DNA from: Diplonema japonicum
Lineage: Eukaryota; Euglenozoa; Diplonemea; Diplonemida; Diplonemidae
Length of the DNA: 64,000 bases
Direction: 5' to 3'
NCBI GenBank assembly: GCA_964019335.1
Contig: OZ025678.1
Location: 541,001-605,000, forward strand
The position numbers and the translations under genes were made by a program. This document shows positions 1-10,283 of the stretch, one piece after another; within the stretch, counting starts at the first letter, position 1, and each line of letters opens with the position of its first letter. The notes under the pieces were generated by a model, which was not told where the DNA came from, ran no database searches, and was given only the letters and a program-made list of their open reading frames with translations.

Positions 1-303
1 CGGACGGACCTGCAGAACGTGGCAAGCAGCAGGGACAAGCGGTACGTGGAGCAAATGGGGGCGTGGGACAAGGAGATGTGCTGGCGGGCCCTGCGTATTA
101 CCAAGAACAGTGTAGTTGATGCAATGGAGCTCCTGAATAAGAAGAAAGGGCGCATCCCCGATGACAAACTGGATGCCCTCCTCCCAGAAGAGCAGGAAGA
201 GGAAGAGGAAGAGGTTGAGGACACCCCCATGAACCAAGCCGAACAGGAGACAAGCGACTTCATCCCCCAGTACTCGGAGGATATTGAGGACGACGACATA
301 TAA
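1..303 (+). CDS. C-terminal part of a UBA-like domain protein (5' truncated)
   Basis: The frame is open from the first base of the window and stops at TAA 301-303, so only about 100 C-terminal residues are present; the GTG at base 19 is internal. The stretch QMGAWDKEMCWRALRITKNS followed by VVDAMELL has the spacing of a UBA three-helix fold (hydrophobic helix 1, an ALRIT helix 2, and an amphipathic helix 3 ending in NKKKG). UBA domains generally bind ubiquitin. The tail is strongly acidic (EEQEEEEEEVED, then DIEDDDI at the end). The parent protein cannot be identified from this piece. The reading frame is certain; the UBA assignment is an inference from pattern alone. Confidence 0.7.
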   Translation, partial: RTDLQNVASSRDKRYVEQMGAWDKEMCWRALRITKNSVVDAMELLNKKKGRIPDDKLDALLPEEQEEEEEEVEDTPMNQAEQETSDFIPQYSEDIEDDDI

Positions 304-1028
304 CTTAGCAGCCTGCAGCCTCTGCATCTTAATGGATTGTAGATGTCTTTCTTAATTGTTAAGAGCTCCTGTCCAGAGCGGTGGGCCATTGCCAGCTACT
401 TCGTTTCCAGTGACTAGTGGGTCGAACCCGCGAATTTTGAGTGTCTATTTTTTTTTTCTTTACATAGTTGGTCCTTGCTTTAGACGTTAACCCTTTTCCG
501 CCTTCATGGTGAATTTTTGTTAAAGTGTTTTTATCTGAGGAACAAACGTAGCTTTTGCATTTCTTTTTCCCCTGGTGGGCGTTGCAAGAGCGCCAAAAAA
601 ACCGGGATGTTTGGACGAGGTTTTTTTTCTCTCTCGAAGATGCTGCGCGCTGCACGATAACGGAGGGGTGGGACCTGGGCGTCAAGGCTAAAACGCATAC
701 CTTAAAAGAAGTTTTTCTTTTCCTCTTTTGAGTGGCCATCGTAGGGAATCTCTTTCGTAGACATGACTGTCATTATCTTCTATCCTGCAGTCCGTCCCTT
801 TTTTTTTTTCTTTCTTCCAGTTAGTTCCCTTCTGGCCCGGGAGGGGGAAATGCCTTGCCTTATTCCATTTCTCAACAAAAAAGAAAAGAAAAGTACCTTG
901 CCTTACCCAATCCTGTTCTCGCCTTTTTTTTCCTCTTCTTTTGACAGCAGGCAGGAGCTCCTTAACAATATTCAAGTGTTTTCTTACTCGCTCCTACTCA
1001 GTATCACAACAGGTAGAAAAACCTTGGA
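304..1028. other. Intergenic, homopolymer-rich
   Basis: No convincing coding frame. The stretch has many short T and A runs. It ends with CTCAGTATCACAACAG just ahead of the next start codon, which would serve as an SL acceptor. Probably 3' UTR plus the 5' acceptor region. Confidence 0.6.
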
Positions 1029-1451
1029 ATGGATCTCAGAACGAAAATAGGAGCGGGGTGCTGCGTGGTGGGGGCAATGGGGGCGCTGGGATATACTATG
1101 TGCTGGAGGGAGAGGGAAGTGGAGTGCGAGGATGGTGAGGGGATCCCTGCTCTTTCTGTGGAAGAGTCCATGCGTGTCGCGCTACGAGACAGGTTCGACG
1201 CAGTCAAGAAGTACGCAGTCATCATAAACAGGCTCGAGGGCGAGACGCTGGGCGAACAACACGCACAAGAAATAGAAAGCCTACTTGAAGATATTCTTCG
1301 AGAGCTCGAGAAGGTAGACGGCACACCTCTTCTCACCGTCACCTCCGACACCGACCGCGACCAAGTACGAGCCGTCCGCAAGGAGGCCGTCACCACGTTG
1401 AAAGCCCTCGAAACCCGCCTTCTGAAGCTCCAACAACAACAGCAAGCTTGA
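1029..1451 (+). CDS. BAG-domain-like protein with N-terminal membrane anchor
   Basis: 140 residues, intronless. Residues about 7-24 (GAGCCVVGAMGALGYTMCW) form a hydrophobic N-terminal anchor. Residues about 48-135 are helical and resemble a BAG domain: the LLEDILRELEKVDGTP helix, then RDQVRAVRKEAVTTLKALET, which fits the family pattern of leucine/aspartate-rich helix 2 and the R-x2-RK helix 3. BAG domains bind the Hsp70 ATPase domain and act as nucleotide-exchange factors. A membrane-anchored BAG protein would recruit Hsp70 to a membrane; that is inference. The ATG follows an AG acceptor by 16 nt. A poly-Q run ends the protein. The domain call is moderate because BAG sequences diverge strongly. 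Confidence 0.6.
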   Translation: MDLRTKIGAGCCVVGAMGALGYTMCWREREVECEDGEGIPALSVEESMRVALRDRFDAVKKYAVIINRLEGETLGEQHAQEIESLLEDILRELEKVDGTPLLTVTSDTDRDQVRAVRKEAVTTLKALETRLLKLQQQQQA

Positions 1452-1490
1452 TCAGAAATGAGGATTCTTTTTTCGAGTGCTGAGGCACTA

Positions 1491-1518
1491 TATTTTTTTT
1501 TTCTTCTTCTTCTTGTAG
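1491..1518 (+). promoter_or_regulatory. Predicted trans-splice acceptor
   Basis: A T/C-only tract (TTTCTTCTTCTTCTTCTTG) ends in TAG at 1516-1518, only 2 nt before the ATG at 1521. This is the arrangement expected of a spliced-leader acceptor. It supports 1521 as the first ATG in the mature mRNA. Confidence 0.5.
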
Positions 1519-1520
1519 AC

Positions 1521-2366
1521 ATGCATCACATCACCCACAGCACAGGAGGTTGGGAGGGAGGGGAGCTCACGATGTGGCGTTTCTTGTTGTTCTTGTTTTC
1601 CTTCCAACTTTTCGAGACGATGTCGTCGAAGTCGCCGAAGACAGACACAAGCAGGTGGCCTGCCGCTCTGCACAATGCAACAGGTGACGAGCTGGAGGGG
1701 TACAGGAGGCTAGCGGAGGAGCAGGTTGGGAATCTGGTGAACGCGAAGCACATGGAGTGTGAGGAGTGGGGACCAAGGAAATGGTGCGGGGGGAAAACAC
1801 GAAGCGGCGGTGCGAAGTTTTGGTTCATGTTTGGGTGCGCCCCGTCTGAAGGGGGCACCTGCAGCGGGATGGCTGGGGAGGTGTCCTTCCAATCTGACAC
1901 TCTCCTGGCTGTTGAAAGACGGATCTCATCTGATGAGGGGTTTCACTCTCTCTTGTTTCTAAAGTCATTTGTCAAAACGGTACTTGGTGCAGCCAATGCA
2001 ACACTTGGGTTGGAAGAGGACGCTTTCACTATGAGGTTGTTCCACTCCAACGTCTCACCTACCAAAGCACCGCCCATCTTACCTTTCTGGGCTTATATAT
2101 CGTTCCTAAATTTTCCGTATATTTTCCTCTACCACCTCTCTACGACCCTCCCCTGGCTCCTTCTCGACTTCGCGCCCATCACCGACCCTAACTTTTTTAT
2201 CCTCCGAGCCCTGCACATCATAATCCTCACCCTGGCAGCCATGCCCTTCGTGCGCTACCCACGCTATGCCATCGCCATCTCTGGCTGTTTCGTCTTCCTC
2301 TCCCAGCTGACCCTCTCCGCCTTCGCTGTCTTCGCCATCTCTCTGCTCCTAGCTAAATTGGATTGA
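1521..2366 (+). CDS. Predicted multi-pass membrane protein of unknown function
   Basis: 281 residues from the first ATG after the predicted acceptor; in-frame ATGs at 1572 and 1620 are alternatives. From 1572 the protein begins MWRFLLFLFSFQLF, like a signal peptide or anchor. A Cys-containing hydrophilic segment follows (CEEWGPRKWCGG, then FGCAPSEGGTCSG), suggesting a lumenal domain with disulfides. The C-terminal third has about three or four membrane segments (FWAYISFLNFPYIFLYHLS, FFILRALHIIILTLAAMPFV, YAIAISGCFVFLSQLTLSAF). I do not recognise the family. Topology resembles ER or endomembrane proteins with a lumenal head. No intron is seen. Confidence 0.65.
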   Translation: MHHITHSTGGWEGGELTMWRFLLFLFSFQLFETMSSKSPKTDTSRWPAALHNATGDELEGYRRLAEEQVGNLVNAKHMECEEWGPRKWCGGKTRSGGAKFWFMFGCAPSEGGTCSGMAGEVSFQSDTLLAVERRISSDEGFHSLLFLKSFVKTVLGAANATLGLEEDAFTMRLFHSNVSPTKAPPILPFWAYISFLNFPYIFLYHLSTTLPWLLLDFAPITDPNFFILRALHIIILTLAAMPFVRYPRYAIAISGCFVFLSQLTLSAFAVFAISLLLAKLD

Positions 2367-2691
2367 AAAAAAATAGGGGGGAAAGGGGAAAAGAAAAACA
2401 AAACAAGAAAAAAAGGGATCAAGCACTATAGGTTCATGTGAAAAAACCTTTATTTTTGCTTTTTTTTTTCTCTGACGCTTGGTTTAGCCCCCCTCCTACT
2501 CCGAAAAAAAAAACCAAAGAAATGTTTTTTTTTTTTTGGGAGGGTGGAGTATGCATTTTGTTTTTTTTTATTCATATTTCCAACAAAAGAAAAAAAGAGA
2601 ATTAAAAAAAAAGAAAATCAAAAGATTTTTCATTCCTTTTTACTTAAGCTCTGCAACAGGATAGGGGCATCAGAAGGTAGTGTACGAAAAA
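2367..2691. other. Intergenic, A/T homopolymers
   Basis: Dominated by runs of A and T. It ends with CTTAAGCTCTGCAACAG, a plausible SL acceptor about 33 nt before the exportin ATG. No coding signal. Confidence 0.6.
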
Positions 2692-5600
2692 ATGGATGAG
2701 AAGGTGATCTGGCAGTTGTTGCAAAACTCCAACTCGCCGGATGGGGCGACGAGGAGGCAAGCGGAGCAGGAGCTGAATGATCACAAGACAAAGCCCGGGT
2801 TTCCTAGCCTCGTGCTGCGAATTGTGGGGACGCCGCAGGTTTCTGAGGAGATCAAACTCATCGCCAGTGTGTTTTTGAAGAACATTGCGAAGAACAACTG
2901 GTCGCCCTCCGCTGACAATATCATCACAGCAGAAGACAAAGCGCAGATCAAGCAGATGATAGCAGGTGTGCTGCTGGACGCCCCCCCTGCCGTCAAGCGC
3001 ACGCTCTCCGACGCAATCACGAAAATATGCGAATGCGACTTCCCCAAAGAATGGCCCCATCTCGTCACAGAGCTCGTTACCCGAGCAAGCGCAGCCTTCA
3101 CCGAAAAGAACGTCGACCTCCTCTCCGGCATCCTGACTACGATGCATTCCATCTTCGTCAGGTATAGACAGGCCTTCCTTACAGAAGCCCTAAAGGAAGA
3201 GATCCTCCCCATCATCGCCTCTGTTGGGCCCTGTCTTTTGACCGTCTTAAGCTGGCTCTCCACGGAGACACAAACCCACCACCCTGAAAAACAACTTACA
3301 CTCCTCACCCTGACCAGGATTTGCATCGACATCTACCACGACCTCACCTGCCTAGACCTGGCTCCTTTCATGGAGGACAACATCGGGGGCTTCATGAACA
3401 TCTTCCTTCAGCTCATGAAGTACGACAGTGCAGCGCTTCACACCAAAAGCGCGTACGAGGAAGGCCCCCTGGAGCAGACGAAGGCGTGCATCACCGAGAT
3501 GCTTACGCTCTTCCTGTCACAGTTTGACGAGGACTTCCAGCCCTTCCTCCCTGCCTTTGCGGAGATCATCTGGAGCTCCCTCACGAAGATAACTGACGTA
3601 CCGAAATACGACGAGCTGGCCATCGCAAGCATGGACTTCTTGTCAGCGACCGCAAGGAGCATCCACCACACAGTTTTCAAGGAACCTGCGACCCTGTCCA
3701 CCGTCTGCGAGCAGATCATCATTCCAAACATCAGAATACGGCAGAGCGACGTCGACATGTTCGACGATGAGAGTGAGGACTACATCAGGCGGGACATCGA
3801 GGGCAGCGATCAGCATACTAGGCGCAGGAGCGCTTGCGAGTTCACGCACTCGCTCTGCAAGAATTATCAGTCGGATGTCACTGCGATCTTCCAGGGACAC
3901 GTCACGACCCTTCTCCAGTCCTTCGCCACTACGCAGGACTGGAAAGCCAAGGACTCTGCCATCTACCTCATCACCGCCCTGTCTGTGAAGCAGGCCACCT
4001 CCAACATCGCCCTTTCTGGTGTGCGGAGCACGGAGATGGTCAACGTAGGCGACTTCTTCAACTCCCACATCCTCCCTGAGCTCCAAACGGAGGGCAACGC
4101 CGCAAAGCCAAAGTTCCCTGTTCTTAAGGCCGACGCTATCAAGTTCGTCTCCTCTTTCAGGAACCAGCTGCCCCCTGAGCACCTCCCGCCAGCCATTTCC
4201 CTTCTCAGCGAGTGGCTGTTGTGCGAGTCTGAGGTGGTGCACACCTACGCAGCTGCTACCATCGAAAGGCTGCTGACGATGAGGAACCCAGACGGGACTG
4301 CGCAGATACAAAAGCCTGCAATGGTGCAGCTCACGGGGCCTCTCTTCCAGAACCTGTTCACCGCGCTTGACAAGCAGTTGCGGGAAAACCACTACCTGAT
4401 GATGTGCGTGATGAGGGTTATCAGGACCTCAGAGGAGATCGTCGGTCCGTACATCGGGCCCGTGTTGGCGCCGCTGTCCAAAATCCTGTTTCAGGTGACG
4501 AAGAACCCATCGAACCCTGCCTACAACCACTACCTCTTCGAGTCCATCTCAGGTCTCGTAAAGCACAACCCTGCACAGGTATGCACTACAAGGAGGCGTC
4601 ACATCACCTTAGGTGGCTGACATCGAGAAATCTTTGTTCTCGATGTTCATGAAGATCCTGGAAGCTGACGTCGTGGAGTTCATGCCATACGTGTTCCAGA
4701 TCCTAGCGCAGCTGCTGGAGGCAAGACCCGACGTGCCGCAGTGCTATGGGCAGCTGGTATGAATTATTGCGTTATAACAACATTGCAGACGGGGCTGTTG
4801 GTAAGGTCTGAGCTTTACAAGAGCAAGGGGAACATCCCAGCAGTTATTAGACTGCTGGGCGGTATGCTGTGTGTGGGATTCCTTCTAACCTTTTCCATTT
4901 AGTCTTCATTGCGAAGGAGCCGCAGAAGTTCGCAAACACCGCGTTGCTGGGCGAGACGATGGGGGTGTTCCAGAAGCTCGTCATGTCGAAGACGTTGGAC
5001 AACGAGGGGTTCGAGCTGCTGAATGCCATCATCCAATACGTGCCGTATCAGAGCGTGAAGCCTATGATGCCGACGGTGATGCAGATCATGTTCACAAGGC
5101 TGTCGGGCAGCAAGACGATGAAATTCTGCAAGATGTTGGTGCTGTTCTGCAGCATTTTTATCGTGAAGCACGGAGCCGATGAGCTCATCAGTGTGTCAGA
5201 GACGATGCAGGCTGGTATTTGGAAGATGTTGTTGACCAACGTGTGGGTGCCAAGCGTGAACAAGGTGGACGGCAGCAATTCGAGGAAAGCATGCGCCGCA
5301 GCTTTGATAATTCTGTCGGGATCCCCTGCAATGATGCAGACCTATCAGACAGAATGGGTTTTATGTGTGAAGGCACTTGCGGGTCTCATTGCAGGTGAAA
5401 AGGAAGGCGATGACGAAGGCCACCTGTATGACCGGGCAACGCTCGATGTCAACAACCTGGGGTCAAAGGTATGGGAGAAGAAAAGATTTTAAAAAGAATA
5501 AAAAAAAAACTTTTAGTACGACGATGGGTACACAAACTCGTTCTGTCCTTTGGCGTGTGCTGCAAAGCCCGAGACCGATTTCTGTTCCCACATCCCCGAC

Positions 5601-5723
5601 ATCGCAGCCTACTTCAATGAGAAGTGGACCGCTGTCTTGCAGCTGCCCCAGTTCCCTCAAATGAGCGCTATGCTGCGTACCGTCCTGCCTCCCAACCACC
5701 TGGCTTTCCTCAAACTTGCTTGA
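2692..5723 (+). CDS. CSE1: Exportin-2 / CAS (importin-alpha re-exporter)
   Basis: join(2692..4578, 4613..4756, 4789..4861, 4903..5468, 5517..5723); 958 residues, close to the ~970 typical of the family. CSE1/CAS is a HEAT-repeat karyopherin that returns importin-alpha to the cytoplasm with RanGTP. The N-terminus WQLLQNSNSPDGATRRQAEQ matches the importin-beta N-terminal pattern. The later segment LLGETMGVFQKLVMSKTLDN, then EGFELLNAII, matches the human CSE1L C-terminal region. The four introns (34, 32, 41, 48 nt) all start GTATG and end in AG; joining them restores one continuous frame to LAFLKLA-stop. All four lie in the last 40% of the gene. The GTG at 2680 is upstream of the real ATG. Confidence 0.93.
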
Positions 5724-6452
5724 TTTAGTGACTCTTTTCCACCTACACGAAGTTTTTTTTTGTTTTTTTTTTGTTTTAACAATATTATTGTCGAGACAAC
5801 GAAAACTAAGCTGCTGAGGAACTTCTCTTTTCCTAGGTAGTGTGGACGCAAAAGATGGAGAAAAAAAAAAAAAACAAAAAGAGAGAACATAGGACATCAA
5901 ATATTTTAGTTTTGTTCGTTCTTCGTGGTTTTCCCCCCAACTCTTCCCCCTTCCCCACCCTGGTCTTCATTTCTTTTTTTTTTTTTGTGATTTGTTTTTC
6001 CTACAAAGGGAGGGGGGGGATATGCGTCCCCTGTGATCATGTACCAGTTGTGTATTTTGTCCGATTTCTGCGCCTCTCAATTTTCTTTCTCTTTTTTCTT
6101 TTTTTTTTTCTCCCGCGTATCTTTTGCAAATGGAGAAGGGGGGGTTTTTTTTTTGAGGGCCCCGTTGAATACACATCATCTTCAAAAGAAAAAAAAAGAA
6201 GAAAAAAAAGGAGAAACACAGACGGCATTCATTTTTTATTTTTCCTATTCCCCTTCGATGCCCCTGTCAATTTCTGTTAACTTCCTGCGGTTGCACCTGG
6301 CAAGGTAAAGGTTAGATCACCTGGATTTGTTTCGTCATGAGATTTATTTTTTCCAGTTCTGTGGATGGGGGACAAGGGGGGGGGGGGGGGCGAATAAAAA
6401 ACTATAAATATAAAATAACAACCACCACAGAACAGTTGCCAATGCACAAAAA
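5724..6452. other. Intergenic, homopolymer-rich
   Basis: Long T, A and G runs including a 15-G tract near 6377-6391. No gene is supported on either strand. ACCACCACAG near 6430 is a possible SL acceptor for the next gene. Confidence 0.6.
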
Positions 6453-9400
6453 ATGATGAGCAGTGTCGGAAAGAAATTGCAAAGACATGTGTTTACTCTG
6501 CTTGGTACACGATGGGGCCTTGGGCTGCTGCTGCTGATTAGTTTCGTTACCCTGAACTCTGTTCTGCATGCCGCGGAGAAGATCCTAAAGACCAGCATCG
6601 TATGCCCGAAGCCCGCATCAGAGCGGGACTTCAATGACAACATAGCCCGAAGGAGCTACGAGGGCTACCTGTGCCAAGAGCCCATCGACGTTGTGTACAC
6701 CTGGGTGAACGGGAGCGACCCTTGGATGAAGAAGAATGTCCACTACTTCAAGAACGAGTTGCTCGTCGACGACAATAGCACTTTTGACGAAACCAAAACC
6801 TCCGCTTCTCGCTTCCAGGACAACCAAGAGATGCGCTACTCCTTCAGGTCCCTCGTCAGGAACGCAGGCTGGGTGCGCCATATATATGTTGTAACTAACG
6901 GGCAGATCCCTTCCTGGCTCAACATCGACAACCCGAAGATCACCATTGTCCCGCACCACCAGATCTACCCCAATGTCTCTCATGTGCCTGTCTTCGCGTC
7001 GCCCTCCATCGAGTGCCACCTGCACCGCATCCCTGGCCTCTCACGCCGCTTTATCTACATGAACGACGATGTTTTCTTCGGCCGCCCCATCCACCCCGAG
7101 GACTTCTACTCCAACGTCGACGGGCACAGGATCTACCTTTCGTGGCCCGTCCCGAACTGCGCGGAGGGTTGCCCCAGCACATGGGTGGGTGACGGGTACT
7201 GCGACAGGCCTTGCAACTGTACAGAATGCGACTACGACGGCGGTGACTGTGTGGGGAAGAACGCGAAGACCACGACACACAACGTGCCTTCTACCACTTA
7301 TAGCTCGTCGACGCGTGTAGACCAGTGCGGGCAGGGGTGCCCTGACAACTGGTTAGGGGACAAGTTTTGCGACAGAAATTGCAACAACGCCGCATGCGGC
7401 TTCGATGCAGTGGACTGTAGCATCGAGGACGTGCTGACCCTGAACATGCTGCACGTCACACGCGAGGAGAGCGAGTACACGGCGCCCGCAGGGGCCAAGG
7501 CCTTTGCCGTCAACCTGACGGCCATTTTCGACGAAGAGGATACCATCACAGCAGGTGACTACGAAGCATCGGGGACTACGGTGCGTCTGACTTCTGTGTC
7601 GCAGAAGGCCAAAATCATGGTTGTGCTTGTCAGGGAAGACTCGCCACGCTCTGTTGCAACCTTCACCTTGTCGGGCCTACAGGCGGACACGAAAAACCCC
7701 TTGTTCGTGGCCTTCAACGTCACGGTTGGCGGGTCGCTCCCTTCAGTCACCGAGACAGCCACCTTGACGGCCACCGGCAGCGAGACAGAAGTGACTGTGG
7801 AGGACATAGCAACCACTGCCTCTGGCGGCTTTAGGAAATTGCTGTCGATGCGCATAGCGGAGGGCACTACTGCCTACGATGCTGTCGGGATAGGCATGCG
7901 CATGCAGGGGGAGAAGGCTTCAGACGCGGCAGAACGAAGTGCCAGCCAGCTAGTGGAGCCACAGGCGGGGGGCAGCAGGACATGGAGTGCTAAGAAAGCT
8001 TATTTGAAGCACAAGATATTCGAACGTGAAAAACAAGAAGATAGAAATAAAGAGGACTGGCGAGCGCTAGAAAATTTGTGGAGAGAACAATACGGGAGTA
8101 TTCTGACTGAAGAAGAGTTGCGCGAGACGACGTGGAGCACAAGGAGGAAGCTGTTGGATACTTTCGGTGACTCTCTCAAGTACGTCAACAGGCTGATGAA
8201 CACGCGTTTTGGAAACTCGGCAAGGAAGGTCCCTGCCCATATGCCTCATTTCATCGACTCGCAGGTGGTGCGGGAGATGCATGAACAGTGGAATGAACAA
8301 TTCGAAGAAACGTCGGCAAACAGGTTCAGGTCGCCTTTGGACATGCAGTTCTCCTTCACGCATATGTATTGGGTAACACACGCCACGAACGCAAAGAACT
8401 CCTTCAACTTTTTCATCAAAAACCTCGACTTGAACGAGAATGGTGTTTTGGACAAAACCGAGTACCGCCGCACGGCAGTGATGCTCTGGGAGGGCAAGGT
8501 GACACAGGACGACATGCGGGCTGTCCTTGATGCACCGGACCTAGTGCCCGAGGAGCCTGTGCACAGCGACGAGGCATGGAGGTTCTCCAACATTGACGAG
8601 AGCATGGTCGCAAGGTGGCGCGCCAACCTCACCGGAGAGAGCTTCAATCCTGATGTCGATGAGAACGTGGTGACACAGGAGCTGGCAGAGACGAAGTGTG
8701 CGGACTCGCATGAAGCCGATTCTGATTCTGGGGCAGCACCTGTGCTGAGCCCATTTGCTGAAGAGATCATAATTAACAACACACATCTTCCAACCATAAC
8801 GCAGCTGGCCAATACACCGCTGGTCTGCAGCAACCAAAGCATCGAAGTGAACAGGAATGGCAGCATCGTGTACGAGATGCGTGAGGTGTGCGAAAGGGTC
8901 GTTGAGGTGCCGCCCGAAGCCGCACCTGTGGAACCGCCTGTATACGTGTGGAAGCCTCCCTCCGAGGACGATGAGCCAACAATGCCAGCGGAGTACATGA
9001 AGTTGGTGACGCAGCTGATCGAGCTAGCCGCGGCTGGGGTGGGCGTCACGAGGTACATCCGTCCGTCGCTCACCGGGAAGCTGACGGCGTACCACTTCAA
9101 CGACTCTCACTTGGCAGCCTTTCTGCAACGCGGTGAGGAGGAGATGCGGTACAAACACGTGGTGATGCCAGAGGATGAGATCTCGTTCTTCATGATTAGG
9201 GAGAACGCGACGGTGGTACAGCGACAGATGGACCACATGCTGTGGAAGAGGTCGAAGTTCATGTGCATCAACGACAACATGAACCACTCGGACCCTGAGA
9301 ACCAGGAGGTCATTACCGTGTTGCACACTTTCATGAAGGAATACTTTCCAATTGAGACGGAGTTCGAGCACCCTGAAGGGGTGGAGAACACCCACCTGCA

Positions 9401-9732
9401 CACCTTCGAGTATTCACCGGAAAAGCAAGCACAGTATGGGTGGTATACGCCCAAGGGACTGCACCCAGTATTTGCAGCGAGCATGGAAACGAACGGGGAG
9501 AGCCAATCCTATCTTGACATCTTCCGAAGAGTATGCCAACTACTTTGTTCTTCCTTTCAACATAATTACACAGGAATCCTTGATCTTGTACACACGCCAC
9601 AGTGCTGTGTCAGTGCTGTGTGGTGTTTTGATTATTGTATTCGCAGCCCAAAAAGCATTGTCTTTTGTAATCAGCGTGGTCACGAACAGGGCGCCCCCAC
9701 CCCCTCTGCCTTCCGGACTACTTGGTCGTTAG
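6453..9732 (+). CDS. Stealth-family GlcNAc-1-phosphotransferase (GNPTAB-like)
   Basis: join(6453..9530, 9574..9732); 1078 residues. In animals this Golgi enzyme transfers GlcNAc-1-phosphate to mannose on lysosomal hydrolases. Visible parts: N-terminal TM (about 20-38); Stealth CR1 with DVVYTWVNGSDP (79-90); CR2 (about 119-220) with RYSFRSLVRNAGWVRHIYVV and FIYMNDDVFFG; two Notch/LNR modules (about 237-267 and 292-322, each with six Cys); CR3 (MPHFIDSQVV); an EF-hand (DLNENGVLDKTE); CR4 (FMCINDNMNHSDPENQEV). The 43-nt intron places a second membrane segment (HSAVSVLCGVLIIVFAAQKA) at the C-terminus, giving the two-TM topology of GNPTAB; reading through the intron loses it. Whether the substrate is a lysosomal tag or another glycan is unknown. 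Multiple N-glycosylation sequons fit a lumenal location. Confidence 0.9.
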
Positions 9733-9955
9733 TTACAGTCCGTGTGATAGTGTAATCATGACAGTGTATATTTGTTTGCCTTTTTTTTCTCCCCTGCCTC
9801 CGCAGCCTTGTCTTCCGTGCGCTTCTTTCAGATCTCCTCTGAGAACGCTTCTCGCCGCCTTCTAGGTTGAGGTCAGAAGTGATGAGGTACGCAAATGAAG
9901 GGGTTAAAATCGAGATTCAAGGGGCGAGTTAACAAAAAAAGGAACCAAAAGAAAA

Positions 9956-10186
9956 ATGGGGAAGATCCTGATGCATAGGATGGCCAAGCATCATGGGGTG
10001 CACACTTGTGCGGAGCATCCTTACCCGAAGTGGCGTGAGGATTACCAGCCTTATGAGAGGTTTCCCGAAACGGGCGGCTGCCCGCACCACATCCACGGCA
10101 AGTCTCGCGAGGAAATGCCCGAGATCAGCAAAGCGATGACGACTGTTACACACATTGGGGAAATTCGATCCTTTTTGTATCCATGA
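9956..10186 (+). CDS. Small Cys/His-rich protein, unknown
   Basis: 76 residues, ATG at 9956. The composition is rich in His, Cys and Pro (HHGVHTCAEHPYPKW, GGCPHHIHG), unlike random translation of the A/T-rich spacers, and it sits in a gap of about 550 nt between two long genes. Size and composition would suit a small mitochondrial respiratory-complex subunit, but I do not recognise it. No domain, TM segment or intron is visible. It could be spurious. Confidence 0.45.
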   Translation: MGKILMHRMAKHHGVHTCAEHPYPKWREDYQPYERFPETGGCPHHIHGKSREEMPEISKAMTTVTHIGEIRSFLYP

Positions 10187-10283
10187 TCCTTTTATTTACA
10201 CTTATAATAGACTTATTCCATGCTTTTGTTCAATCTAGTACTCATTACAGGAAAGCAATTCACGAAAAAGTGATGCTTCTCCC

